A DNA stretch of 31,903 bases from a virus (IMGVR_UViG_3300046804_003060:1-31903), one strand, 5' to 3'; positions 1-5,794 are shown, numbered from the stretch's first letter. The notes: a model not told the origin generated them from the sequence alone. A program made the numbers and translations.

Positions 1-123
1 GTTGAAGTCTCCGCTGTTGGAGTCTCCGCTGTTGAAGTCTCCGCTGTTGGAGTCTCCGCTGTTGTGATTTCCGCTGTTGTAGTTTCCGCTGTTGCGATTT
101 CCGCTGTTGAAGTCTCCGCTGTT
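1..123. repeat. 15-bp tandem repeat, eight-plus copies
   Basis: Direct repeat of a 15-bp unit, with CCGCTGTTG constant and the next six bases variable (mostly AAGTCT, GAGTCT, GATTTC-like). It encodes the pentapeptide repeats on the minus strand and continues beyond the window. Near-identical units adjacent in phase are prone to copy-number change by slippage or recombination. Confidence 0.9.
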
Positions 124-141
124 GTTTTTACAATCTGTCAT
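1..141 (-). CDS. Pentapeptide-repeat protein, N-terminal part (cut by window edge)
   Basis: An open frame starts with ATG at 141 and runs off the left edge without a stop. After a six-residue leader (MTDCKN) it consists only of five-residue units N-S-G-(D/N)-X; eight full units and the start of a ninth are visible, with X being F, R, Y, H or S. Proteins of this repeat style fold as regular solenoids. Some classical pentapeptide proteins mimic DNA and inhibit gyrase, but this NSGDX type is a distinct flavour, so function is unknown. The leader upstream of the ATG is A-rich without a clear Shine-Dalgarno, like other genes in this arm. Coding certainty is high because the 15-bp DNA repeat keeps the frame while the fifth codon varies. 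Confidence 0.8.
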   Translation of the reverse strand, partial: MTDCKNNSGDFNSGNRNSGNYNSGNHNSGDSNSGDFNSGDSNSGDFN

Positions 142-145
142 ATTT

Positions 146-208
146 CTATTTTTTAATTGTTAATAAATATTCTTCTTCAAGAAGAAAGAACCACTCGCTA
201 TAATACAT
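146..208 (-). CDS. Possible 20-residue peptide gene
   Basis: A 20-codon frame begins at an ATG overlapping the stop of the upstream gene (TAATG at 206-210) and stops five bases before the ATG of the pentapeptide gene. The peptide MYYSEWFFLLEEEYLLTIKK is aromatic and acidic, perhaps a short amphipathic helix. The tight fit between two genes is the only support; it may equally be a non-coding spacer. Confidence 0.3.
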   Translation of the reverse strand: MYYSEWFFLLEEEYLLTIKK

Positions 209-387
209 TATTCCCTCACTACTTCCGCTTTAAATCTTGGCTTTTCAGCCTCAACCCAAGACAATTTATCTTGCTCACTCTTCGCTTTCTTAAATGCTAA
301 AATCTTAGCTTCTCTTTCATTTTCCGCCTCAACTTCCACAAATTCAAAATGCTCTAAGAATCTCGTTACGCAAATCTTATGTTTCAT
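208..387 (-). CDS. Small hypothetical protein, 59 aa
   Basis: A 59-codon frame starts with ATG at 387, overlapping the stop of the preceding gene as ATGA (384-387) and preceded by a strong Shine-Dalgarno GGAGG seven bases upstream. The product begins MKHKICVTRF and then has a charged, probably helical stretch rich in Glu, Lys and Ala (AENEREAKILAFKKAKSEQD, residues 21-40). Cytosolic, no membrane segment. I do not recognise a family. The ribosome site, the coupling to 384-590 and the protein-like composition support it as real. Confidence 0.7.
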   Translation of the reverse strand: MKHKICVTRFLEHFEFVEVEAENEREAKILAFKKAKSEQDKLSWVEAEKPRFKAEVVRE

Positions 388-590
388 AATCTACCTCCAA
401 ACATACTTAAAGCCTCATCGCCAGCTTCTTTATGTCCACGCCAGAATTGAGAAGCTTCTCTTTCTGCATTATCTTCTGCCTCCTCTTTCAATGCTTCAAT
501 ATGTGTTTCAATTTGAGACACTAATTGTAAAAATTGAGTTGCTGATTGTGAATCGAATAATGCTGTTATTTTATCTTTAATTTCCTTCAT
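384..590 (-). CDS. Small coiled-coil hypothetical protein, 68 aa
   Basis: The 68-residue product starts at 590 and is mostly helical. Residues about 15-50 show heptad-like spacing of Leu, Ile and Val followed by an acidic Glu/Ala segment (EEAEDNAERE), so a coiled coil or small helical bundle is likely. It is the first gene after a spacer of about 110 bases that holds a candidate promoter. Its last codons supply the Shine-Dalgarno of the next gene (208-387), so the two are probably translated together. The start context is A-rich (TTAATAATATG) with no Shine-Dalgarno. Function unknown. Confidence 0.65.
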   Translation of the reverse strand: MKEIKDKITALFDSQSATQFLQLVSQIETHIEALKEEAEDNAEREASQFWRGHKEAGDEALSMFGGRL

Positions 591-622
591 ATTATTAATA
601 TGATTAATTATTAACTACCTTT

Positions 623-650
623 AGTTTATACACACAAATATACATGTCAA
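623..650 (-). promoter_or_regulatory. Candidate leftward promoter
   Basis: Reading leftward, a perfect TTGACA (650-645) is followed 16 bases on by TAAACT (628-623), with an overlapping TATAAA at a short 14-base spacing. It lies in the only sizeable spacer (591-699) between 700-1143 and 384-590 and would give the last small genes of the arm their own transcript. The -35 is perfect; the -10 is uncertain. Confidence 0.4.
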
Positions 651-699
651 TAGCCTAAATTAAATTATTTTTCTATTGCTTCATTTTGAAACAATGATT

Positions 700-1143
700 C
701 TAAATCTCCTTAATTATTTTTAAAATATCCTCAACTTTCTTATCAGCACTTGCCTTTAATTTAAACCAATCAGCCTCGTTAAACTCAAGCTTTCCCTCTA
801 AGTTAAGAGCGTCTTGCACAACTAAAGCGGATTCATTTTGAATTAAATACTCATTAAGTGCTAATTGAGTTGCGCCAAACAAAGCTAATATAACTTTTCT
901 GATATGATAAGTTCCGTCACGAGAATCAACAAATAACTCTAGTATCCTGTTAAGTGCTTTGCTGGTTCTTTTTACAAGCTTCCAGCTATTAGCATAGGCA
1001 GAATATACTTTGAGAGCTATTGCATTAATTCTGACAAGAGATTCTTTTTCCGCCTCATCTTTACTTAGCTTCAAAGCGTCTTGTGTTAGTGCAAATACTA
1101 CCGCTGGTAATATTGCATTTTGGCAACGTGGTTTATCGTTCAT
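700..1143 (-). CDS. Hypothetical helical protein, 147 aa
   Basis: This 147-residue product is predicted by composition to be almost entirely alpha-helical, with many Ala, Leu and Lys and a C-terminal charged helix ending KKVEDILKIIKEI. It has no transmembrane segment, signal peptide or recognised catalytic motif. It starts two bases after the stop of the upstream 88-residue gene (1146-1412), so it belongs to the same transcript. I do not recognise a family. The position in the early arm downstream of replication genes would fit an accessory or host-takeover factor, but that is only inferred from location. Confidence 0.7.
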   Translation of the reverse strand: MNDKPRCQNAILPAVVFALTQDALKLSKDEAEKESLVRINAIALKVYSAYANSWKLVKRTSKALNRILELFVDSRDGTYHIRKVILALFGATQLALNEYLIQNESALVVQDALNLEGKLEFNEADWFKLKASADKKVEDILKIIKEI

Positions 1144-1145
1144 AT

Positions 1146-1412
1146 TTAGTTGTTTTGTTTTTGAAGTAATTTTTGTTTAGCTTCTTCAAGCATGCCCGCA
1201 ACTTCAGAAAATCTTAAGTGGGAGCTATAAGTCAAATACTGCTCTTTTTCTCCTTCATGTTTAATTCCCAAAAGTATAATGCCGTCAACATCTTCTTTTA
1301 TGTATTCCCTTATAAATTCTTTTAAGGTCGATTTAATGCTATCTTTGCGGATTTTCTTATTAGAATCTTTTGCCTTAAAAGCATCACCTCTCAGATTTAT
1401 TACGTTAGTCAT
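1146..1412 (-). CDS. Small conserved-type phage hypothetical, 88 aa
   Basis: The 88-residue product opens MTNVINLRGDAF, has a basic/acidic middle, then a beta-like stretch (DGIILLGIKHEGE, about residues 43-55) and a C-terminal helix containing EVAGMLEEAKQKLL. This general layout resembles small proteins seen near replication genes in other phages, but I cannot name a family with confidence. It begins two bases after the lipoprotein stop (1415) and two bases before the next gene, so translation is probably coupled. The start is ATG at 1412. Confidence 0.65.
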   Translation of the reverse strand: MTNVINLRGDAFKAKDSNKKIRKDSIKSTLKEFIREYIKEDVDGIILLGIKHEGEKEQYLTYSSHLRFSEVAGMLEEAKQKLLQKQNN

Positions 1413-1414
1413 AT

Positions 1415-1567
1415 TTATTTTACAGGTATTAAGTTAAATCTATTACAATGATTCTTGCCATCAGGGTAGTTGTGATAAATACATCTATCCCTTGATTCGT
1501 CCTTACTTGCATCGTAAGGAGGGTGACAAGAGATTAGTAATAAAATAAAAAATAGTGTTTTAATCAT
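1415..1567 (-). CDS. Small lipoprotein, 50 aa
   Basis: A 50-codon frame starts with ATG at 1567, sharing ATGA with the stop of the sigma region 4 gene. The product begins [14 protein letters not shown], a type II signal sequence with lipobox L-I-S-C, so cleavage would leave Cys14 as the lipidated N-terminus. The mature part is about 37 residues, hydrophilic, with two more cysteines (about 29 and 41). It would sit in the periplasm anchored to a membrane. Rz1-type outer spanins are also short lipoproteins, but those are proline-rich and lie in lysis cassettes, unlike this one. A superinfection-exclusion lipoprotein is another option. Function is unproved. Confidence 0.75.
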   Translation of the reverse strand: MIKTLFFILLLISCHPPYDASKDESRDRCIYHNYPDGKNHCNRFNLIPVK

Positions 1568-1785
1568 AAAAAAATCTTTAATAATTTTGAACGTTTAGGG
1601 TGTCGAAGTTTATTTAAAGCTTTAGCCTCAATCTGCCTAACTCTTTCCCTATTAACTCCGAGCATCTTGCTAATCTCACTAAGAGACATAAAATAACCTC
1701 TATCTTCCCCCCTAAGCTCTTCTTCTACAAAATTCCAGTAAGAATCTGAAACTTTGTTTAATCTTTCCGCTGTTTCTACTCTCAT
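1564..1785 (-). CDS. Stand-alone sigma-70 region 4 protein, 73 aa
   Basis: Residues about 34-73 match sigma-70 region 4.2: [20 protein letters not shown] forms the helix-turn-helix and is followed by [20 protein letters not shown], near the C-terminus of RpoD-type factors. In full sigma factors this domain binds the -35 element and the beta flap. Regions 2 and 3 are absent; the first 30 residues are unrelated and acidic. Such a protein cannot melt a promoter alone, so it may redirect or compete with the host sigma at the beta flap, or act as a simple DNA-binding activator. Start ATG 1785 overlaps the previous stop (ATGA); the end overlaps the lipoprotein start. The family call is firm; the role is inferred. 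Confidence 0.88.
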   Translation of the reverse strand: MRVETAERLNKVSDSYWNFVEEELRGEDRGYFMSLSEISKMLGVNRERVRQIEAKALNKLRHPKRSKLLKIFL

Positions 1786-2000
1786 AATTTAAAAAATTCT
1801 TTAGCCCAAGCATTATAATTGAAACTTGTGCCTTGTTTAATAATTTGTTCCATTTCATCAAATCTACCAGCTTTAATAAAAGCATTATATTTATCTGAAT
1901 CTTCAAAGTGCCTAAGAAAAAGCGAAGCATTGTCATTAAAGAATTTAGCTTTGCTTGCGTGTTGCTTGATTCTCTCTAATGATTTGCTAACGTGTTTCAT
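1782..2000 (-). CDS. Hypothetical protein downstream of helicase, 72 aa
   Basis: I place the start at ATG 2000, with GAGG nine bases upstream, inside the last codons of the helicase gene. An upstream in-frame ATG at 2072 would give 96 residues but a much longer overlap. The 72-residue product ([20 protein letters not shown]...) is helical and charged, contains [20 protein letters not shown], and has no recognised motif. Its stop overlaps the start of the sigma region 4 gene, so the helicase, this gene, the sigma fragment and the lipoprotein form one coupled series. Function unknown. Confidence 0.65.
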   Translation of the reverse strand: MKHVSKSLERIKQHASKAKFFNDNASLFLRHFEDSDKYNAFIKAGRFDEMEQIIKQGTSFNYNAWAKEFFKL

Positions 2001-3291
2001 CACTAAACCTCGCAAATTCACCATCAAATCTAAGTTTAGCCTCTCCACATCTGCCATCTCTATTCTTGGCAACTATGGCATAAGCTAACCCTTTCAATCG
2101 CTGCATTTGGTTTTCCCATTCAGATATTTTACGTGGATCTTCTGGCTTTTCTCTCTCCAAGTAATACTCTGGTCTAAAAGTAAAAATAACTGAATTAGCA
2201 TCTTGTTCAATTGAGCCTGATTCTCTCAGATCTGAAAGCTGCGGTCTCTTATCGTCTCTTGCTTCAACTGCTCTGCTTAATTGAGACAACCCAAGAATAA
2301 TCACTCCTAATTCCATTGCATAAGCTTTCAAAGCATTACTTATTGCGGTTACTCTTTCAACTGGTGACCTAGCATGATGATTAATCAATTGAATGTAATC
2401 TATCACAACCAATTTCACGCCTTTCATTGCATATTTTTTTATTTCATACTTCAGTCGGTTTAGAGTTAATTCACCAAAATCATTTAAATAAATTGGCAAA
2501 TTATCAGCTTCATTAACAGATCTTTGAAAAGCTTCAACTTCATGTTGTGAAGTTAGATTGTTGTATTTTAGTTTAGTTACATTAAGCGAACCGAGATTGG
2601 CAATAATTCTTCTTGACACTTGTTCAACACTCATCTCAAGAGAAATAAATAAAACAGGATTTTTCTTTACCATCTTCATAGCAATATTTAGTGCCATTGC
2701 AGATTTTCCCATGCTTGGACGACCAGCTAAAATAACCAAATCACCAGCTTCAAATCCACCAGTTATATCATCAAGTTCTTTATAACCTGTGTAGTAAATT
2801 GGAGCTATTTCTTTTTTATCAAAAGTTTTTCTTATAGCATCTTTCAAAGAAATCGTTTCTTTCTTTTGTTTTATATTAAGCTCCTCAACCCTTGTTAATA
2901 AAGCGTCTTTGATTTCTTGGGCGTTTTTAGCCTCGTCACAAGCATTTTCTTTTAGCTCTGCTCCTATGGTAGCTAATTGTCTCTTTACACTCAATTCTCG
3001 TAGATGTTTGGCGTGTTCTTTTGCAAAAATTGAGCTACTATGTTGAAGTAAAATTGAAAGATATTCTTTCCCGCAACTTAAAGTTTCAAAAAATGGTCTT
3101 AAAGAAATTGGATTTACAGAAAGATTTGCAGTCAAAGATTTTGCAATATGCTTGAAAATCTTTTGATGATCCAGTTGCAAAAAGTCGTTTTCTTCAAGCT
3201 CCAAAGCAGCAAAGTAATCATTGTTTTGTATGATTGCTGCTAGTACTGCCTGCTCTGCTTCTAGATTGTGATTGTTTAGTATTTGTTCCAT
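1987..3291 (-). CDS. dnaB: Replicative DNA helicase, DnaB family
   Basis: The 434-residue product is a hexameric replicative helicase that unwinds DNA 5'-3' at the phage fork. A short DnaB N-terminal domain spans about residues 5-95 and the RecA-like C-terminal domain 165-430. Visible motifs: Walker A GRPSMGKSA (190-198), catalytic Glu in SLEMS (219), Walker B LVVIDYIQL (294-302), SQLSR (336-340) and the arginine-finger region KNRDGRCG (409-416). Length is close to the bacterial family (about 450-470). The start overlaps the end of the upstream replication gene by 16 bases, as expected for a helicase and its loader or initiator. No primase zinc domain is fused. Confident. Confidence 0.96.
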   Translation of the reverse strand: MEQILNNHNLEAEQAVLAAIIQNNDYFAALELEENDFLQLDHQKIFKHIAKSLTANLSVNPISLRPFFETLSCGKEYLSILLQHSSSIFAKEHAKHLRELSVKRQLATIGAELKENACDEAKNAQEIKDALLTRVEELNIKQKKETISLKDAIRKTFDKKEIAPIYYTGYKELDDITGGFEAGDLVILAGRPSMGKSAMALNIAMKMVKKNPVLFISLEMSVEQVSRRIIANLGSLNVTKLKYNNLTSQHEVEAFQRSVNEADNLPIYLNDFGELTLNRLKYEIKKYAMKGVKLVVIDYIQLINHHARSPVERVTAISNALKAYAMELGVIILGLSQLSRAVEARDDKRPQLSDLRESGSIEQDANSVIFTFRPEYYLEREKPEDPRKISEWENQMQRLKGLAYAIVAKNRDGRCGEAKLRFDGEFARFSDETR

Positions 3292-3947
3292 TTGTCAGAA
3301 TTGAATGTTGTTGATGATTGTTTGCTATTGTTCGGCTCAAATACACCTTGCCAAGAATTAGCAATTGAGTTTTCAAGTGCAAGATTAGCAAAGCCAACTT
3401 GCTTAGATTCAAATTCTGAAAGTTTCTTGATAATCAGTTCTTGCGCTTTTTCCGTTAAAGGTTTTTTTAATTTTCTTCTCACCTCTGCAAATCCATCAAA
3501 AAGATTTTTATTTATAAAATCAGGAATGTTATCTCCTTCTTTTATTATTATTTCTTCTTCTTTGTTTGTGTCTTTCTGTTGTCTTTCTGTTGTCTTTCTG
3601 TTGTTCGGTCTGTTGTTCAATTTTTGATAAAAATCATAATTTAAAATCTCTATGACGTTGAGAATAGGGCTTTTGAGTTGTTTAATCTGTTGTTCAGTTT
3701 CAAGCAATTTTAAGAAGGCTCTTGTTTTGCCTCTTGACCACTTCCAACGTTGGCTTAAGCTCTCCTCACTTTTTCCAACTTGACCTCTCTTAATTACTAC
3801 CTTCACACCTCTTATAAAAAACGATCCATCAGCGTGATTTGCTAAAAGTAATAAATCAACCCAAGCTTGCGCTTTTGAAAACGGCTCTGATAACCAAAGC
3901 CAATTTTCGCTGATTTTTCTTTGCAGAATTATAAATCCTTGTTCCAT
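3276..3947 (-). CDS. Replication initiation/helicase-loader-like protein
   Basis: The 223-residue product begins with a winged-helix-like domain, MEQGFIILQRKISENWLWLS followed by the FSKAQAWVDLLLLANHADG segment (about 24-42). This layout is seen in phage replisome organisers and DnaD/DnaT-like primosomal proteins. A basic helix-turn-helix-like stretch (SEESLSQRWKWSRGKTRAFL, about 59-78) probably contacts DNA. After a polar linker with repeated NNR/TTERQQK residues (about 110-130) a C-terminal helical region (about 140-210) could contact the helicase. It overlaps the DnaB gene by 16 bases. The role as origin binder or loader is inferred from domain pattern and neighbour. Confidence 0.75.
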   Translation of the reverse strand: MEQGFIILQRKISENWLWLSEPFSKAQAWVDLLLLANHADGSFFIRGVKVVIKRGQVGKSEESLSQRWKWSRGKTRAFLKLLETEQQIKQLKSPILNVIEILNYDFYQKLNNRPNNRKTTERQQKDTNKEEEIIIKEGDNIPDFINKNLFDGFAEVRRKLKKPLTEKAQELIIKKLSEFESKQVGFANLALENSIANSWQGVFEPNNSKQSSTTFNSDKWNKY

Positions 3948-3956
3948 AATTAATTA

Positions 3957-4496
3957 TTATAAAATTGCTCTCAGAGATTTATTATATATAATGTCGTGAG
4001 CTTTTTGTTCCCATAGATCAACTTGCTCTTGGATTTGATAATCGTAATTTGACTGCCCCTTGCTGTAAAATGTAAAATCTATTCCTTTTTTTAAATCTAA
4101 TCCAAAAAGATTGTAGTAAATATGATTATCTTTAAAAATGCAGTCTATTTCATTGTGATTAACTATTTTAGATAAGTCTTGAGATAAATTTTGACCAATT
4201 AGTAATAATGCAAAATTTCTCGTTTTTTTCCTGTGAACAAAATTAAATTTTCTAACATCTTGATAGTATTTAAGGTAAGACATTCCTTGAATTAGAGCGT
4301 TATTATCTAATAAATCTTTTTTTAGCTCTATTATAACAAAACAATTTGAATCTCTATCATAAGCAAAAATGTCAATAATTCCAGCTGGGAAAATATTAAC
4401 CTGCCTATCAATAAATTCTAAATTTAAATATTTTTTAAGATTATTATCTTGACAAAGAAAATCTTCTAATTCTTTTTCTGAAAAAACTATTTGCAT
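3957..4496 (-). CDS. PD-(D/E)XK nuclease, NucS/DUF91-like
   Basis: Residues about 34-60 of the 179-residue product carry GIIDIFAYDRDSNCFVIIEL followed by KKD, the D-(X)n-ExK active site of PD-(D/E)XK nucleases, with a downstream Q and tyrosine-rich helix (QGMSYLKYYQD) like NucS/DUF91 proteins. It probably cuts DNA, in recombination, replication repair or degradation of competing DNA. I choose ATG 4496 because AAGGGGCAC lies just upstream; an in-frame ATG at 4544 would begin inside a strong hairpin. Nine bases separate its stop from the replication gene. The nuclease fold is fairly secure, the substrate is not. Confidence 0.78.
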   Translation of the reverse strand: MQIVFSEKELEDFLCQDNNLKKYLNLEFIDRQVNIFPAGIIDIFAYDRDSNCFVIIELKKDLLDNNALIQGMSYLKYYQDVRKFNFVHRKKTRNFALLLIGQNLSQDLSKIVNHNEIDCIFKDNHIYYNLFGLDLKKGIDFTFYSKGQSNYDYQIQEQVDLWEQKAHDIIYNKSLRAIL

Positions 4497-4519
4497 AATG
4501 TGCCCCTTGAAGTTTTGGC

Positions 4520-4546
4520 GGTTGGGTGGGGGCACCCACCACAACC
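4520..4546 (-). other. Strong GC hairpin upstream of nuclease gene
   Basis: GGTGGG (4525-4530) pairs with CCCACC (4535-4540) around a 4-base loop, extended by five more pairs (4520-4524 with 4542-4546) across one bulged base. There is no T-run on either side, so it is not a standard terminator. It lies directly ahead of the ribosome site of the nuclease gene and is much more GC-rich than its surroundings. In the leftward RNA its loop is UGCC. Confidence 0.75.
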
Positions 4547-4571
4547 ATATAAAAGATTGATAATGTTATTA

Positions 4572-4597
4572 TTAATACTATGTGCCCTTAGTATTAA
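4572..4597 (-). other. AT-rich hairpin with loop resembling the nuclease ribosome site
   Basis: Perfect 8-bp inverted repeat TTAATACT (4572-4579) / AGTATTAA (4590-4597). Read leftward the 10-base loop is AAGGGCACAT, nearly the same as the AAGGGGCACATTATG that forms the ribosome site and start of the nuclease gene (4508-4494). Its GGCA can pair with the UGCC loop of the neighbouring hairpin. Confidence 0.65.
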
Positions 4598-4624
4598 CGC
4601 TCTGGCAGAAGTTTGAAACCAAAG

Positions 4625-4906
4625 CTACAAAATTACGATTGTTGTAATTGGTTTAAACTCTCTTCTATGAATAAAAGCAGCTTTTATTCTGCTTTTTAGG
4701 TTAATTGGCTCAAAACAACTAGAAATACGTTCTAAAACGTTAATTTCTGGTCTTAATACCACTTTTTTTGGTCTAAAAAGTTTAAGAAATTTTCTATAGA
4801 TTCTTGCAATTAACTTGCGGTAACTCATTTTGTTTAAAACGACTAATTCTTTTCTGTTAAAAAAACCGTCACGAGTTATAAAAAGTTTTATGATTTGTGC
4901 TTTCAT
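4625..4906 (-). CDS. Hypothetical basic protein, 93 aa
   Basis: The 93-residue product is strongly basic, with RKELVV, YRKLIARIYRKFLKLFRPKK (about 29-48) and LKSRIKAAFIHRREFK (about 70-85). It has no recognised domain; an RNA- or DNA-binding role would fit the charge but is a guess. It starts at ATG 4906 after a structured spacer of about 200 bases that contains a candidate promoter, and ends 128 bases before the nuclease start with two hairpins between. The ribosome site is weak (AAAGAAAAACT). The frame is open and plausible, but this is one of the less certain genes of the arm. Confidence 0.5.
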   Translation of the reverse strand: MKAQIIKLFITRDGFFNRKELVVLNKMSYRKLIARIYRKFLKLFRPKKVVLRPEINVLERISSCFEPINLKSRIKAAFIHRREFKPITTIVIL

Positions 4907-5000
4907 AGTTTTTCTTTTTGTTAGAAAAATAGCCGCGAGATAAGTTAGAGCTTCGAAATAATATGAAAAAAACGAAACAGTTCTCGCGACCGAAAAAGAA

Positions 5001-5027
5001 ATTATGCTGATGAAATTATGATGTCAA
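5001..5027 (-). promoter_or_regulatory. Candidate leftward promoter for 4906 gene
   Basis: Read leftward, a perfect TTGACA (5027-5022) is followed after 15 bases by CATAAT (5006-5001). The start would lie near 4995, giving a leader of about 90 bases that includes the CGCGAGA/TCTCGCG repeat. The short spacer lowers certainty. Confidence 0.45.
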
Positions 5028-5064
5028 ATTGAAACAATCCAGTTTTGCTAAATTGTTTCAATTT
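5026..5064. repeat. Perfect 13-bp inverted repeat abutting a promoter
   Basis: AAATTGAAACAAT (5026-5038) and ATTGTTTCAATTT (5052-5064) are exact reverse complements around a 13-base loop. The left arm overlaps the -35 of the candidate leftward promoter. No T-run follows, so an operator or an RNA hairpin ending the transcript of 5111-5320 are both possible. Confidence 0.8.
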
Positions 5065-5110
5065 AAAACAGATGAGGGAAAAAATAAGAAATTTGTTGAC
5101 GTGCTTAAAG

Positions 5111-5320
5111 CTATATCATTCTAACCTTAACAACGCATTTATTTAATACGTTGTGGTTGTCATAAAAATAATGAGAACTTATGACAATATAATCCATTTT
5201 AATTAAAAAATGAGGATTCCAAATTGATAAGATATCATTTTGTTTAGGTAAATTCGGAGCTTCAAAGTTACCTAAAAAAATATTTTCTTCATCAAGTGCA
5301 TTTAATTCAAACTTAACCAT
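5111..5320 (-). CDS. Hypothetical protein, 69 aa
   Basis: The 69-residue product has alternating hydrophobic and polar residues (YIVISSHYFYD, NKCVVKVRMI at the end) that suggest a small beta-rich fold. Its ATG (5320) lies inside the last codons of the helix-turn-helix gene, overlapping by 8 bases, with GAGGTGTTAA just upstream as ribosome site. The coupling to a DNA-binding protein suggests joint expression, perhaps as a partner or antagonist, but no family is recognised and this is inference. Confidence 0.6.
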   Translation of the reverse strand: MVKFELNALDEENIFLGNFEAPNLPKQNDILSIWNPHFLIKMDYIVISSHYFYDNHNVLNKCVVKVRMI

Positions 5321-5489
5321 TTAACACCTCTTCTTTAATGTTATTAATATTGAGCTTAAAACGTCTGCCTCTCTTCTTAGAAAGTCCCAAAGCCTTTGCG
5401 TATCTATGAATTGTTACAGAACATACCTTGTATTTTTTTGCTAATTCTTTTATAGTTAAATTCTGATAATCTTTTTTAAAGTGTTTCAT
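5313..5489 (-). CDS. Small helix-turn-helix DNA-binding protein, 58 aa
   Basis: A 58-codon frame starts at ATG 5489. Residues about 12-37 (TIKELAKKYKVCSVTIHRYA followed by KALGLS) form a classic helix-turn-helix like the DNA-binding tail of resolvases or MerR/excisionase-type regulators. A basic KKRGRR tail (38-43) and a short C-terminal helix follow. It likely binds DNA as a dimer and regulates phage transcription. The 13-base palindrome TTTTGAGTCAAAA (5489-5501) touches its start codon, which would allow autoregulation. The stop overlaps the 5111-5320 start. The fold call is strong; its targets are inferred. Confidence 0.8.
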   Translation of the reverse strand: MKHFKKDYQNLTIKELAKKYKVCSVTIHRYAKALGLSKKRGRRFKLNINNIKEEVLNG

Positions 5490-5622
5490 TTTGAGTCAAA
5501 AATATATATGCGTTAAGAAAACTAGTAAATAACTTGCTTGATCCATCTTTCCTAGTCGCAGAATAGAGACCAGACGAAAGTAATTGAATCTTTCCATGTT
5601 CATAAATCCAAGTTTGTGTCAT
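5477..5622 (-). CDS. Possible small protein, 48 aa, overlapping the HTH gene
   Basis: A 48-codon frame starts at ATG 5622 with GGAG ten bases upstream and ends with TAA inside the start of the helix-turn-helix gene. The product MTQTWIYEHGKIQLLSSGLY then SATRKDGSSKLFTSFLNAYI looks protein-like. A second frame from ATG 5602 (35 residues), coupled by ATGA to the preceding stop, is also open but has no Shine-Dalgarno and an odd hydrophobic end. I prefer the 48-residue frame because of its ribosome site. Function unknown. Confidence 0.5.
5489..5501. promoter_or_regulatory. Palindromic TTTTGAGTCAAAA box at HTH gene start
   Basis: A 13-base sequence with perfect 6-bp arms around a central G, touching the start codon of the helix-turn-helix gene. 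Its core TTGAGTCAA matches the TTGAGT(A/C)A boxes found at late-gene starts, which makes it a candidate operator. Confidence 0.5.
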
Positions 5623-5791
5623 ATTGTATTTTCTCCAATTGTTTTAATTTTTCTGCACCGAATCTGCCTTTTCTAGCATATTCAGCACGAAAATGTGAGT
5701 TAAACTGTAAAAAATAAAATTCAAATCTGAAATTTTTATCGTTTAACAATTTAGCTATTTCTTTGTCAGTTTGTCTCAATACTTTTTCCAT
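5600..5791 (-). CDS. Hypothetical protein, 63 aa
   Basis: The 63-residue product starts at ATG 5791 with GAGG nine bases upstream, supplied by the end of the glycosyltransferase gene, whose stop is only three bases away. It is helical and charged, with aromatic FRFEFYFLQFNSHFRAEYAR (about 22-41) and a C-terminal KLKQLEKIQYD helix. No domain is recognised and there is no membrane segment or signal. Tight linkage to the glycosyltransferase suggests co-translation, not necessarily a shared function. Confidence 0.65.
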   Translation of the reverse strand: MEKVLRQTDKEIAKLLNDKNFRFEFYFLQFNSHFRAEYARKGRFGAEKLKQLEKIQYDTNLDL

Positions 5792-5794
5792 AAA

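Larger units (their letters stand above)
4907..5110. other. Gene-free spacer with inverted repeats
   Basis: This 204-base stretch carries no convincing frame. It holds a 7-bp inverted repeat CGCGAGA (4934-4940) / TCTCGCG (4982-4988), a candidate leftward promoter (5001-5027) and a 13-bp inverted repeat (5026-5064). The first repeat would fall in the leader RNA of the basic protein gene. Confidence 0.6.

Noticed and set aside
1-123. Possible CRISPR array or non-coding satellite
   Set aside because: The repeats are contiguous 15-bp units without spacers and keep an open frame with NSG(D/N)X translation, so they are coding.
1819-3627. Long plus-strand frames opposite the helicase and replication genes (1819-2088, 2558-2785, 3283-3627)
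   Set aside because: They are antisense to clear genes, have no ribosome sites and show no protein-like motifs.
4520-4620. Possible tRNA gene around the GC-rich hairpin
   Set aside because: No acceptor stem, anticodon arm or TTCGANTC-like T-loop could be laid out; the structure is two separate hairpins.
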